Shown here: positions 16,561 to 25,089 of the stretch, piece after piece
Layout of the letters: the number at the start of each line of letters is the position of its first letter
How positions within the stretch are numbered: the stretch's first letter is position 1
DNA from: an uncultured Clostridia bacterium
GTDB taxonomy: Bacteria; Bacillota; Clostridia; Christensenellales; Borkfalkiaceae
Assembly: GCA_944368925.1 (NCBI GenBank)
Contig: CALVXG010000004.1
Coordinates: forward strand, 62,001 to 126,000
Length of the DNA: 64,000 nucleotides
Direction: 5' to 3'
Program-made: the position numbers and the translations under genes
Notes under the pieces: generated by a model
The model's input: the letters and a program-made list of their open reading frames with translations, nothing else
Databases searched by the model: none
Told to the model about the DNA's origin: nothing

Positions 16561-16589
16561 ATTATACGGAATTTTCACCGTTCTGTCAA
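16561..16589 (-). promoter_or_regulatory. Consensus promoter of the polyamine operon
   Basis: On the minus strand: TTGACA (16589-16584), a 17-nt spacer and TATAAT (16566-16561). A perfect match to the housekeeping consensus, placed 340 nt upstream of the first start codon. Confidence 0.85.
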
Positions 16590-16628
16590 ACATTCCGAAG
16601 CCGTTTTTCGGGAAAATTTGCCGCACGG

Positions 16629-16656
16629 TTGACTTTTTTCCGTATTTTGCTATACT
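16629..16656 (+). promoter_or_regulatory. Promoter of the DUF1294 gene
   Basis: TTGACT (16629-16634), a 16-nt spacer and TATACT (16651-16656). A GGGCGGG/CCCGCCC hairpin (about 16689-16708) lies in the leader. It diverges from the speD promoter. Confidence 0.7.
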
Positions 16657-16780
16657 GATACCCGAGAAACCGTTTCTTTGCAAAAAAGCGGGCGGGCAAA
16701 CCCGCCCGAAAAATCTGCCGAAAAAGCGCGGAAAGAAACGGAAAAGAGCGCCCGCCTATGTTGCGGGCAGAGGAGGAGTT

Positions 16781-17056
16781 ATGGAGGCCTGGAAAATTTA
16801 TTTGTGCGTGATCGCCGTCATCTCGCTGATCGCTTTTTTCCTGTACGCTTCGGATAAGGCCAAGGCAAAGAGAGGTGCGTGGCGCATTCCCGAAAAAGTA
16901 TTGCTCGGTTTTTCTTTTTTCGGGGGAGCCGTCGGCGGTACGCTCGCCATGTTTCTGTTTCGCCATAAAACCAGGCACTGGTACTTCTGGGCCGTCAATT
17001 TTCTGGGCCTTGCCTGGCAGATCGCGGCGCTCGTTCTGATCGTTTTATATCTGTAA
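16781..17056 (+). CDS. DUF1294 membrane protein
   Basis: 91 residues starting at MEAWKIYLCVIAV, with AGGAGGAG immediately upstream. Three hydrophobic segments (about 5-23, 43-60 and 70-90) surround the family signature KRGAWRIPEKVLLGFSFFGGAVGG and RHKTRHWYF. DUF1294 proteins are small integral membrane proteins of unknown function, found across Firmicutes. It has its own promoter and no partner gene. I see no terminator immediately behind it. Confidence 0.85.
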   Translation: MEAWKIYLCVIAVISLIAFFLYASDKAKAKRGAWRIPEKVLLGFSFFGGAVGGTLAMFLFRHKTRHWYFWAVNFLGLAWQIAALVLIVLYL

Positions 17057-17175
17057 AATCGGGAGAGATTTCCCGCGCGGTCGTTTGCCGTTTGAGACAA
17101 ATCGCCCGCGCTGGCAGCCGTAATTTCCGAAAAACTTATTCGGCCCAAGCCTGTCGCAAACGCGGAACCTTGCCC

Positions 17176-17265
17176 CGCGCGGGCGCGTCGCGGTTGCCAA
17201 AAGGTATGTGCGGCTTGGGTCTGCCGTTATTCCCGAACAGTTCGCGCGGGCGCGTCGCGGTTGCC
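17176..17265 (+). repeat. 23-bp direct repeat in a GC-rich spacer
   Basis: The element GCGGGCGCGTCGCGGTTGCC (with three further matching bases at its 5' end) occurs at 17176-17198 and 17243-17265, period 67. The surrounding 300 nt between the DUF1294 gene and the GntR promoter contain other partial copies but no credible gene. Confidence 0.6.
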
Positions 17266-17351
17266 GAAGCGCTTGCCTTGCGCGGGCCGATTGTAATTTA
17301 TGAACCGTTCGCCCTGTTGGGAGCCATGCACAAAAATTTTTTATTTAGGGC

Positions 17352-17455
17352 TTGACAAAGCGCAGAATCTGTGCTATGCTTGTATCAGTCAAGTAGTACA
17401 ACGCACCGCGTGCGTTCTTTTTTTCGGCACATATTGTACTATTCAGGTAGTACAA
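17352..17455 (+). promoter_or_regulatory. Promoter and two matched GntR/YtrA-type operators
   Basis: TTGACA (17352-17357), a 17-nt spacer and TATGCT (17375-17380). Operator 1 (17380-17401) has arms TTGTATCA and TAGTACAA; operator 2 (17434-17455) has perfect arms TTGTACTA and TAGTACAA. Both have 8-bp arms and a 6-nt spacer. Operator 1 covers the transcription start. Between them lies a small CGCAC/GTGCG hairpin followed by a T-rich run, possibly a weak attenuator. The GntR protein encoded just downstream is the obvious ligand. Confidence 0.8.
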
Positions 17456-17471
17456 TAATGAGGAGACAAGG

Positions 17472-17834
17472 ATGAATTTCAAGAGCAACGAAACGATTTA
17501 TTCGCAGATAACTGAATATATCAAGAAGCAGATCTTTTCGGGCTCATACGGATGCGGGACGCGGCTGCCGGCGATACGGGATTTGGCGGTGAAGTGTCGG
17601 GTGAATCCGAACACGATCGTGCGGGTGTATGCGGAGCTTTCGGAGGAGAAGCTGATATACACGGACAGCACGAACGGGAAGTTTGTGACGGCGGATGCGG
17701 AATTCATAGCGCAAAAGAAGCGTGCGTTTCTGGAAGAGAAAGCGGCGGCGTTTGCGGGAGAGATGCGGGAAGCGGGGCTTGACGGCGAAGAAGTGACGAA
17801 GATGTTGCAGGAAGTGTTCCGTAAGGGGCAATGA
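17472..17834 (+). CDS. GntR-family transcriptional regulator, YtrA subfamily
   Basis: 120 residues. The winged HTH occupies residues 8-75 (IYSQITEYIKKQIFSG, then GTRLPAIRDLAVKCRVNPNTIVRVYAEL and the wing). Only about 45 residues of helix follow, far too short for a ligand-binding domain; this is the YtrA architecture, whose members repress an adjacent ABC transporter operon in response to envelope-active compounds. The two dyads upstream and the ABC ATPase gene 9 nt downstream fit that model. GAGGAG precedes the ATG. The inducing signal is not visible. Confidence 0.9.
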   Translation: MNFKSNETIYSQITEYIKKQIFSGSYGCGTRLPAIRDLAVKCRVNPNTIVRVYAELSEEKLIYTDSTNGKFVTADAEFIAQKKRAFLEEKAAAFAGEMREAGLDGEEVTKMLQEVFRKGQ

Positions 17835-17843
17835 GGAGAGGAG

Positions 17844-18506
17844 ATGAAAGAGTACAAGATCAGCGGGATCGAAAAGCGGTACGGAAAGAAAGAGGTATTG
17901 TGTGGGGCGGACTTATGCGCAGAAGCGGGCAGTTTTGTGGGAATTTTAGGGCTGAACGGGACGGGCAAGACGACGCTTTTGAACATTTTGGGGAACGTAG
18001 ACCGCAATTTTACGGGGGAGATTTCCGTGCGGGGGAAGGACGTGGCGTATATGCGCACGCGCATGGCCTTTCCCGAATGGCGCAAGGTGAAAGAACTGTT
18101 GGATTTTTACGGCAGGTTTTACAAATTTGACCGTAAAAAGGCGGAACGTATGTTGGAAAACACGTCGATACGCAAGAATGCGCGGCTGCGTGCGCTGAGT
18201 GCGGGAATGCAGCGGCAGATCAATTTCATATGCAATTTTTGTGTAGATTCGCAGGTTTTGCTTTTGGACGAACCGCTGACGAATCTGGATCTTGTTTTTC
18301 GCGGGGTGATCGTGGATTCGCTGATTGAGCGGGCGATGGAGGAGCGCGTGATCGTCGTGGCGACGCATGAGATCAAGGAATTTGAAAACCTGTTTACCCA
18401 TGTGACGGTGCTCAAAGACGGGTTGCTCGGGCCGCTTACGGATGTGGAGGAGCTGCGCGGGCGCGGGATGAGTGTGGAAGAGTTTTACGGGGGTAGCCTG
18501 CAATGA
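17844..18506 (+). CDS. ABC transporter ATP-binding protein
   Basis: 220 residues, one nucleotide-binding domain. Walker A is GLNGTGKTT (36-44), the signature is LSAGMQRQ, Walker B is VLLLDEPLTNLD, and the switch histidine lies in VVATHEIKEFE. The signature is degenerate (LSxGMxRQ), as in YtrB/BcrA-like ATPases. It is expected to energise the permease encoded next, which overlaps it by 4 nt (ATGA). Substrate unknown; in YtrA-controlled operons these systems often relate to cell-wall stress. Confidence 0.9.
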   Translation: MKEYKISGIEKRYGKKEVLCGADLCAEAGSFVGILGLNGTGKTTLLNILGNVDRNFTGEISVRGKDVAYMRTRMAFPEWRKVKELLDFYGRFYKFDRKKAERMLENTSIRKNARLRALSAGMQRQINFICNFCVDSQVLLLDEPLTNLDLVFRGVIVDSLIERAMEERVIVVATHEIKEFENLFTHVTVLKDGLLGPLTDVEELRGRGMSVEEFYGGSLQ

Positions 18507-19333
18507 TGCGGAAAATATTTCTTACGGAATGGAAAGAGCACGCGTTTGTCTGTGCGGCGGGACTTATTGTCTGTCTGATCGGGGTGATCGGGTATTCGTT
18601 GGCGGGGATCGGCGCGGAGGACTGGTATCGTGCGGATCTGGCGGAGGGAGTGTTTGCGTTTTTGAACATTGCAAGTTATGCCGTGCCGCTTATTCTGCTT
18701 GTGATGGCGATATTTGCCTTTCGCTCTTATTATCGGCAGGCGGGACTGACGGAAGGGAAGATTGTGCAGGGTGCGCTCTTCAACCTGTTTGTCTGGACGA
18801 CGATTTTTCTTGCCGCGCTCATGCTTTTGGCGACGGCGTTTGATTTTGCGTATTTTGCGGGGGCGGAAGCCGTACGGGGACAGACGGTGCCGCAATGTAT
18901 GCTTCTTTCCCTGCGCGAACACGGGGTATACCGTCTGTTGTTTGCGCCGTCCGTGGCGGTGACGATGTCGCTTTTTTACGTCATGTATGACCTTATCCGA
19001 CTTTCGGTCCTCCGACCTCGCCACGTCTTTTACAAAATTCTTCTGACGGTGCTCATGCTCGGGTTTCTTTTTTTATACCAATACATGGTGTATTGTGCGG
19101 CCGTATCGCCGGGAATTTTGCTGGAAGCATCCTGGCTGGTGCCGCCCGATTCGGTGCTGCCCGTCGTGCCTGCTTTGGCGGAAGTTTGGGGTGATGACGT
19201 GAAAAACGTACATTATTTTGCGGCGCCGATACTGAATCTGATCTTTATTGCGGGGGAACTGTGTTTTGCGGTTCTGTACTATGGTTTTGTGAAAGTGGCG
19301 GGGAGGTGCAAAAATGAGATGGAAGAATCGTAA
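18503..19333 (+). CDS. ABC transporter permease-like membrane protein
   Basis: 276 residues with about six hydrophobic segments (near 14-36, 52-72, 85-110, 147-165, 175-197 and 240-262). No soluble domain is present. It has no strong sequence signature of its own; the ABC ATPase overlapping its 5' end identifies it as the probable membrane partner, as a homodimer. Its last 20 nt overlap the start of the giant repeat protein gene, so four genes from the regulator onward form one tightly packed operon. Function is inferred from context. Confidence 0.7.
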   Translation: MMRKIFLTEWKEHAFVCAAGLIVCLIGVIGYSLAGIGAEDWYRADLAEGVFAFLNIASYAVPLILLVMAIFAFRSYYRQAGLTEGKIVQGALFNLFVWTTIFLAALMLLATAFDFAYFAGAEAVRGQTVPQCMLLSLREHGVYRLLFAPSVAVTMSLFYVMYDLIRLSVLRPRHVFYKILLTVLMLGFLFLYQYMVYCAAVSPGILLEASWLVPPDSVLPVVPALAEVWGDDVKNVHYFAAPILNLIFIAGELCFAVLYYGFVKVAGRCKNEMEES

Positions 19334-22300
19334 GTCAGCCGTCGTGGCTTTGGCGATCGGTGCGGTGCTGTGTATTGCGTTTTTCTTTTTCGGTATGTAT
19401 CTGACGAGCTATTGGGTGCATCGTTCCGAAGGGTTTGACGGAGACTCGCTTTTTTTGGAAATGCAGGTGGGGGAAACGTACGATCTGCAAAAATATACGG
19501 GCAAATACGGCGGGCAGGTAAAATTGACGTCCAACGCGTACAGAAATGAAGTTGACGGAGCGGTATCTTTGGATGCGCAGGGCAATCTGCACGCATTGAA
19601 AGCGGGAATATACCGATTCAATGTGAGCGTCACGTACGATACGGCGCTGTTTAAGACGAGCGTAAAATCGCTTGCCAGCATAGATCTTCTCGTACACGAT
19701 TATGAATTTGACGATTACAAGCCCGTAGAGTCGTACGCGGATCTTACGGGTTCGCCGAACGGGAAATACATTCTTGCAAAAGATTTCACGGTTCATAGGG
19801 ACGCTTATAGCGAATTGAAGACTTTTTCGGGCATATTGGCTAACCCCGAAGGACACACGATCGAAGTCGCCGATGATTTTCCTCTGTTTGAGGAGATAGA
19901 GCGAAACAGCGTGGTAAAAGGGCTTTGTGTAAAGTCGGACGCAGACGGGTTTCATTGGCAAGAAAACGACGGGACGGGTATGTCAGGCGGAATGGTAGCC
20001 GTTCGCCTGAACCAATACAGCGTTGTCTGCGACTGCAAAGTGGAAGCGGATATTTACGGCGATACTTCATGCAACGGGTATTTCGGGTCGAATTCGGGAA
20101 GCGTATTGCGCTGTGAATTTCGCGGAACGCGGTTCGGGTTAGAAGATGACGCGAACATATATCAAAGTTTTGCGATTGCAGCCGGGGGAGACATACGGGA
20201 CTGCACGGTGTATGCGGACGGATACAGAGGAAACAGCCGCAATCTGTTGGAACGGGTGAGCGTGTTTCATGCGATAATACCTTCTTTGATTAGTCCTCCG
20301 GAAACGGTTTCTTTTTCAGTAAACGGCAATCGGGTGTTCGATCTTTCGGGCGAACACGAGATCGATTTCGGGAAAATAATTTCTTACAAAGCGGTGTATC
20401 GTACTGCGGAGCAAGCGGATCCGCTTGAAGTAAAGCGGTTCGCGGGCTGCGTGGCGGAATTTCCGGTCGGAATGAAAGAGCTGTTGGAAAGTGAGAACGC
20501 GGAATATACGGGCTGCACGGACAGCGAGGGCGGAACCTATTCGGCAGAGGAGACGTGTTTTTTGCCCGATGCGGAGAACGTGCTGGTTGAAATTGACGTC
20601 CGATACAGGCAAACGCGTTTTGAAGAAACGGGTTCGGGGTGGATCGATTCGATTTATCCTTCGGAAAGTGTGGTGCAGCTTCCCGAGGGAAAAGATCTCG
20701 TAAACCGTATCTCTTTCGGAATGTTCAGTCCGAAGGAAATTACGTTGAAGCTGGCGGCGGATACGCAACTTCAGGGTGATACGCTGTTTTTGCAGGCAAC
20801 GAGGGCTTACACCGATGAAGAGACTATGGAAATCGGCCTGGACCTTAGCGCTTCGCTCGTGTACGAACAGCGTGCGGACGGGGTGTATCGTACGGATAAC
20901 GGAATGCTTTGCCGTTATGACAAAGAGATTTCGGACGGAACGATGACGATTCCCGACGGGGTGACGCAGATGTCGGGCGATCCGTTCGGGCCGCTCGTCT
21001 TTGAAAAGCTAAATACCAACGATCTGGCAGAGATTCCTTATCCGTCGTACGGAGAGTGGCGCGGACGGGTCAAAACGATCCGTTTCGGGGCGGCGGCAAA
21101 CTTAACGAATGTTTGGGATCCTCTCAATTCTTTCGACGCGCTGAAAACCATCGAAACGGAAGAGCGGACGGACGGCTATTTTGCGGAGAACGGCATACTT
21201 TGTACCGAGAGTTCGTATATTTACGTTCCGTGTGCGTATGCCGAGGGCGAAACGATCTTGCTGAAAGGAAAAGATATCGGCAAGTATGCTTTACAGAGAA
21301 ATCTTGCCGAGGAAATCATTCTCGAAGACGTAGGGAAAGTCGAAGCAGATGCTTTTTATATGACGTATTGCCCGAAGGTCATCGTCCGCGGCAGCGGAAC
21401 GCAGATCGAAAAATGGGCGTTCAACAGATGCTACGGGCTGACCGAATTTTCTGCCGAGGGGAAAGTCAGTCTGCAATCGGAGGCGTTCGACTTGTGCCCG
21501 GATCTGCAGACGATCGAACTGAACGAAAATTTTGAGTCTGTCGCTTATGATGCGGTGTCGAAATGCTCTTCGTTTGCCGGATATACCCGGGCGGAAGGCT
21601 GTGATAAATTCACTCTTTCGGACGGAGTTCTCTTTGTCGGGGGCAAGGCGCTCTTACCGTCGGTATGGATGAAGGAACACGAAACGCTCGTCGTCCCTGC
21701 GGGGATTTCCGACGTGCAGATCTTTTCGGAAAATATTCTTGCATATTCTGCATTCCGCACCGTGCTTCTGAACAAGGATGTTCAGAACATCAGCGCCTAC
21801 GACGTGCCCGTCTCGGCCTATGCGCTCGCGCAGGAGAGCGCGTATTTGAAGGTGCAGGACGGCGTTCTGTTCAATGCGGACGGCACAAAACTTCTTGCTT
21901 ACCCGAAAAACAGCAAGGAAAGTTCTTATACCGTACCCGACAGCGTGAATTCGATAGCCGCCCGTGCTTTTTTTGGCGCGGAATATCTGCGCCGCATTGC
22001 GGTCGGAAAGAATACGGAGCAGATCGGCGCGTATGCGTTCTCGCAAACGACGCTCTCTGAAATCGAATTTGGCGAAGCGCTCGTCGGCATCGGCGAATAC
22101 GCCTTTTCTACGGCAAATTTGTCCGAGGTGACGCTTGCGCTTCCGCAAAGTTTAGAAACGATCGGAAATTATGCGTTTTACAATAGTGAGCTGCACAACG
22201 TTATTTGGCCTTCGGGACTTACGGAGATCCCGCAAAGTGCTTTCCGATACGCAAGCATCGATGAAATTATTCTGCCCGAAGGGCTTTTGTCGATCGGTAA

Positions 22301-23573
22301 CGATGCATTCGGATGGACGGAAATCGAGAGGATCGAATTGCCCGAAAGCTTGCTATTTATCGGCGAAAAGGCGTTTGCGTGCGCTTCGCTTACCGAAATA
22401 ACTCTCAACAAAAATCTGGAAGAGGTGGGCGATCAGGCGTTTTATAATTGTAAAAATCTCGCAGCGGTTACGGCGCTGGGAAACGCCGTCGCGTTCGGGA
22501 AAGAATGTTTTGAGGGTACGCCTTTCCTCGCGGAGGGAAAAACTGCCGAAAACGGCGCGATCTATCTCGGAAACACGATGCTCGGTCTTTTCGGAGAAGG
22601 GGAAAACGTGGAAGTCAGATACGGCACGACAGAAGTCAAATCGCTGAAAAGCGTGAACGTGAAAAAACTGAAACTTCCCGCGACCCTTACCGTGATGCCT
22701 TCCGTCGAAGATCTTCCGTATCTGGAACAGCTCTGGATCGGCGTCGCACCGCAGGGAGCGGAAGAAACCGTCGTCGATGCGGGCAACGCAAAATTCAAGG
22801 CAAAATCTGATCATCTTTATATCTGGTTCCCCAAACACGTTACGTTCGTGGGAAGTCTGGGCGAAGACGTGTATATCTGTTACGACGGAACGCCGGAGGA
22901 ATTTTCGCAGTATGCACGGCTTAATAACTTCAGCGAGTATTATGACCGCGTCTACTATTACAGCGAAAGCGGCGGCCGCCAGACCTGGTGCTACGACAGC
23001 GGAGGAAATATGTACTTGCGCTCGAAGGCCTTATCGGACGGGTTCACCTATGAATATTCGTACGACGAAAACGGTTTTTGCTGTACGATCGTCGGATATA
23101 ACGTCGCTTACGGCAGCAGCGTGGTGATCCCGAAAACAGATCCGCGCGGACTGAAGATCAGCGTCGTTTCGGGACTTTGCGAAGAGCGCCTCAAAGAGGT
23201 GCATATCGAGGGTGTGGATGTGTATATGGAAGGCTCTTTTAATGTGGAGCGCCTGTATATTGCCGCGGACTGCAATGTTTCCGTTTGGTCGAGTATCGTG
23301 AATCCCACGATCACATATCTCTTTACCGATGCCGCTTACGGTAATTTCTTAATATGTTATGATATCGAAAATATCGTGGTGGGAAAAAACGTGCAAGAGT
23401 TGTATTTCGGGTGGCAGACAAAAGCTTATTACGAGGGCACGCCCGAACAGTGGAGCGAGGGAGAAATTTCCGGTAAGGCGCCGTACGCCTATTACAGCGA
23501 GGACGGCAATTACCCCGACGACGGCAACCTCTATTGGAAATACGAAGGCGGGCTCCCCGTTTTGTGGAACTGA
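19314..23573 (+). CDS. Giant membrane-anchored BspA-like leucine-rich-repeat protein
   Basis: 1,419 residues. A basic N-terminus (MRWKNRKS) and one hydrophobic segment (about 8-33) indicate a signal anchor, with the rest outside the membrane. Residues 40-130 look like a bacterial Ig-like or pilus-like beta domain, and further beta-rich modules follow. BspA-type LRR_5 repeats of about 23 residues occur weakly near 645-740 and clearly at about 870-1065, with the recurring core IGxYAF / IGNDAF / IGEKAF. No LPxTG, SLH or choline-binding anchor is seen at the C-terminus. BspA-like proteins mediate adhesion in other bacteria. It is cotranscribed with, and overlaps, the permease gene, which is unusual. 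Its function here is open. Confidence 0.8.
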   Translation: MRWKNRKSAVVALAIGAVLCIAFFFFGMYLTSYWVHRSEGFDGDSLFLEMQVGETYDLQKYTGKYGGQVKLTSNAYRNEVDGAVSLDAQGNLHALKAGIYRFNVSVTYDTALFKTSVKSLASIDLLVHDYEFDDYKPVESYADLTGSPNGKYILAKDFTVHRDAYSELKTFSGILANPEGHTIEVADDFPLFEEIERNSVVKGLCVKSDADGFHWQENDGTGMSGGMVAVRLNQYSVVCDCKVEADIYGDTSCNGYFGSNSGSVLRCEFRGTRFGLEDDANIYQSFAIAAGGDIRDCTVYADGYRGNSRNLLERVSVFHAIIPSLISPPETVSFSVNGNRVFDLSGEHEIDFGKIISYKAVYRTAEQADPLEVKRFAGCVAEFPVGMKELLESENAEYTGCTDSEGGTYSAEETCFLPDAENVLVEIDVRYRQTRFEETGSGWIDSIYPSESVVQLPEGKDLVNRISFGMFSPKEITLKLAADTQLQGDTLFLQATRAYTDEETMEIGLDLSASLVYEQRADGVYRTDNGMLCRYDKEISDGTMTIPDGVTQMSGDPFGPLVFEKLNTNDLAEIPYPSYGEWRGRVKTIRFGAAANLTNVWDPLNSFDALKTIETEERTDGYFAENGILCTESSYIYVPCAYAEGETILLKGKDIGKYALQRNLAEEIILEDVGKVEADAFYMTYCPKVIVRGSGTQIEKWAFNRCYGLTEFSAEGKVSLQSEAFDLCPDLQTIELNENFESVAYDAVSKCSSFAGYTRAEGCDKFTLSDGVLFVGGKALLPSVWMKEHETLVVPAGISDVQIFSENILAYSAFRTVLLNKDVQNISAYDVPVSAYALAQESAYLKVQDGVLFNADGTKLLAYPKNSKESSYTVPDSVNSIAARAFFGAEYLRRIAVGKNTEQIGAYAFSQTTLSEIEFGEALVGIGEYAFSTANLSEVTLALPQSLETIGNYAFYNSELHNVIWPSGLTEIPQSAFRYASIDEIILPEGLLSIGNDAFGWTEIERIELPESLLFIGEKAFACASLTEITLNKNLEEVGDQAFYNCKNLAAVTALGNAVAFGKECFEGTPFLAEGKTAENGAIYLGNTMLGLFGEGENVEVRYGTTEVKSLKSVNVKKLKLPATLTVMPSVEDLPYLEQLWIGVAPQGAEETVVDAGNAKFKAKSDHLYIWFPKHVTFVGSLGEDVYICYDGTPEEFSQYARLNNFSEYYDRVYYYSESGGRQTWCYDSGGNMYLRSKALSDGFTYEYSYDENGFCCTIVGYNVAYGSSVVIPKTDPRGLKISVVSGLCEERLKEVHIEGVDVYMEGSFNVERLYIAADCNVSVWSSIVNPTITYLFTDAAYGNFLICYDIENIVVGKNVQELYFGWQTKAYYEGTPEQWSEGEISGKAPYAYYSEDGNYPDDGNLYWKYEGGLPVLWN

Positions 23574-23589
23574 AAAATTAAAAAAGCTG

Positions 23590-23627
23590 CCGCAGGCGCC
23601 GCGCATGAAAATGCGCGGCGCCTGCGG
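23590..23627 (+). terminator. Terminator of the GntR-ABC-LRR operon
   Basis: A perfect 17-bp GC stem (23590-23606 with 23611-23627) closed by a GAAA tetraloop. The T-tract is weak (TACGTTTTG). Confidence 0.75.
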
Positions 23628-23681
23628 TACGTTTTGCGGCGGCCGAATTTGCGGGAGAAACGGGATTTGGGTGTGATTTCG

Positions 23682-23710
23682 TTTACAAATCTGTGCGCGC
23701 ATGGTATAAT
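23682..23710 (+). promoter_or_regulatory. Promoter of the ketopantoate reductase family gene
   Basis: TTTACA (23682-23687), a 17-nt spacer and TATAAT (23705-23710), 30 nt ahead of the ATG. Confidence 0.8.
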
Positions 23711-23739
23711 CTGAAGAAAAAAAGACGGGGTAAAAGAGT

Positions 23740-24747
23740 ATGAAGTGTGCCATTTACGGCGCGGGCGCGATGGGTACGGTGCTCGGCGCATACATTGCCA
23801 AAGCGGGTGTGGAGATTGATCTCGTCAACCGCAACAAGGAACATATTCAAGCGCTTAAAGAGAACGGGGCGCATATTATCGGGACGGTGGACTTCACGCA
23901 GAAAGTGAACGCGCTGCTGCCCGAAGAGATGACGGGGCAGTATGATATCATTCTGCTCATGACCAAGCAGAGATACAATGCGGACATCGTCGCATTTTTA
24001 AAAGACAAGTTGAAAGAGGACGGCGCGCTCTGCACCTGTCAGAACGGATTGCCCGAACCGAAGATCGCGCAGATGATCGGCGCCGATCGCACGCTGGGGT
24101 GTGCGATCGCCTGGGGTGCGACCTTTCACGGAAAGGGCGTTTCCGAACTGACGAGTGATCCCGCGGCTCTCACCTTTTCGCTTGGGGCACTCGGCAAAGG
24201 GAACCACTTGCAGGACGTAAAAAAACTGCTCGAATGTATGGGGACGGTCGTCGTGGAGAAAAACTTTATCGGGGCCAGGTGGTCGAAACTTCTCATAAAC
24301 AGCGCCTTTTCGGGCCTTTCCACCGTCACGGGTGGCACGTTCGGCGAGGTTTCCAAAGAAAAACGTGCGCGCACCGTCGCCCAGCGCATCATGAAAGAGT
24401 GCATCGACGTCGCCAAAGCCGCGGGCATTCAGATCGAACCCGTGCAGGGGCACAAGATCGACAAACTGTTCGATTACAAGGGGAAACTTAAAAAAGCGCT
24501 GTCTTTTGCCCTCATTCCCGTCGCGATGAAAAAACACGCGCGGCTGATTTCCAGCATGCTGCAGGATCTTCGCGCAGGAAAAATGTGCGAGATCGACTTT
24601 ATCAACGGCGTCGTCTGCGAATACGGCAAAAAATACGGCGTTCCCACTCCCTGCAACGCGCGCACGGTGGAGATCGTGCACGGCATCGAGCAGGGCAAAT
24701 ATTCCATCCGTTTCGACAACGTCGACCTCTACAAAGACGTGCTCTGA
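23740..24747 (+). CDS. 2-dehydropantoate 2-reductase family protein
   Basis: 335 residues, normal for ApbA/PanE. The Rossmann motif YGAGAMGTVLGAYIAKAG (5-22) binds NADPH. The conserved MTKQRYNAD and QNGLPEP segments and the C-terminal helical domain with KLLINSAFSGLS follow; K and N of this motif belong to the active site. PanE reduces ketopantoate to pantoate for coenzyme A synthesis. Many paralogues in Clostridia act on other 2-oxo acids, and no panB or panC gene is close, so I do not assign the symbol. It stands alone between a promoter and a 36-bp palindrome. Confidence 0.85.
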   Translation: MKCAIYGAGAMGTVLGAYIAKAGVEIDLVNRNKEHIQALKENGAHIIGTVDFTQKVNALLPEEMTGQYDIILLMTKQRYNADIVAFLKDKLKEDGALCTCQNGLPEPKIAQMIGADRTLGCAIAWGATFHGKGVSELTSDPAALTFSLGALGKGNHLQDVKKLLECMGTVVVEKNFIGARWSKLLINSAFSGLSTVTGGTFGEVSKEKRARTVAQRIMKECIDVAKAAGIQIEPVQGHKIDKLFDYKGKLKKALSFALIPVAMKKHARLISSMLQDLRAGKMCEIDFINGVVCEYGKKYGVPTPCNARTVEIVHGIEQGKYSIRFDNVDLYKDVL

Positions 24748-24761
24748 TCTGCTTTTTCTTT

Positions 24762-24797
24762 CGCCCCGCGCAAAAACGGCCGTTTTTGCGCGGGGCG
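24762..24797. terminator. 36-bp perfect palindrome, terminator
   Basis: The arms CGCCCCGCGCAAAAACGG and its complement meet without a spacer, so the loop forms from the central bases. It follows the reductase gene by 14 nt and is followed by a short T-rich stretch. Confidence 0.65.
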
Positions 24798-24811
24798 ATG
24801 ATTTTTGCGCC

Positions 24812-25015
24812 GCCTTTTCCAAACAACGGGAGCCATGTCAAAAAATTCCCCGCACATGTGGGGCGTTTCGGCCGTGCGCATATCCGGACAGCGCGGGCAG
24901 TATTACGAAAAAATTTTGTTCCTGCGGGGCGTTTTGGGCGCGTGTAAATTCAAACAACGCGGGCGGCATGACAAAAAATTCCCTGCGCATGCAAGGCTTT
25001 TCGGCCGCGCAAGCA
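24812..25015. repeat. Three degenerate 65-bp tandem repeats
   Basis: Related units begin near 24812, 24877 and 24943: each has an ACAACGGG- or ACAACGCGGG-like block followed by CATG-A-AAAAAATT, then a GC block and TTTCGGCCG. The period is 65-66 bp. Copies one and three are most alike and copy two has diverged. No open frame explains them, and both neighbours end or begin outside. Confidence 0.65.
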
Positions 25016-25022
25016 AAAACCG

Positions 25023-25068
25023 AAAAAGAGGGCGCGCCTCCCGATTTCGGGAGGCGCGCCCTCTTTTT
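25023..25068. terminator. Bidirectional terminator
   Basis: A perfect 21-bp stem (25023-25043 with 25048-25068) begins with AAAAA and ends with TTTTT. It serves the minus-strand membrane protein gene and any transcript coming from the left. Confidence 0.88.
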
Positions 25069-25089
25069 CAGACGGAAGATTCCGCTTTT

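Noticed and set aside
24812-25015. CRISPR-like array
   Set aside because: The units are tandem and degenerate with no constant repeat/variable spacer alternation, and there are no cas genes.
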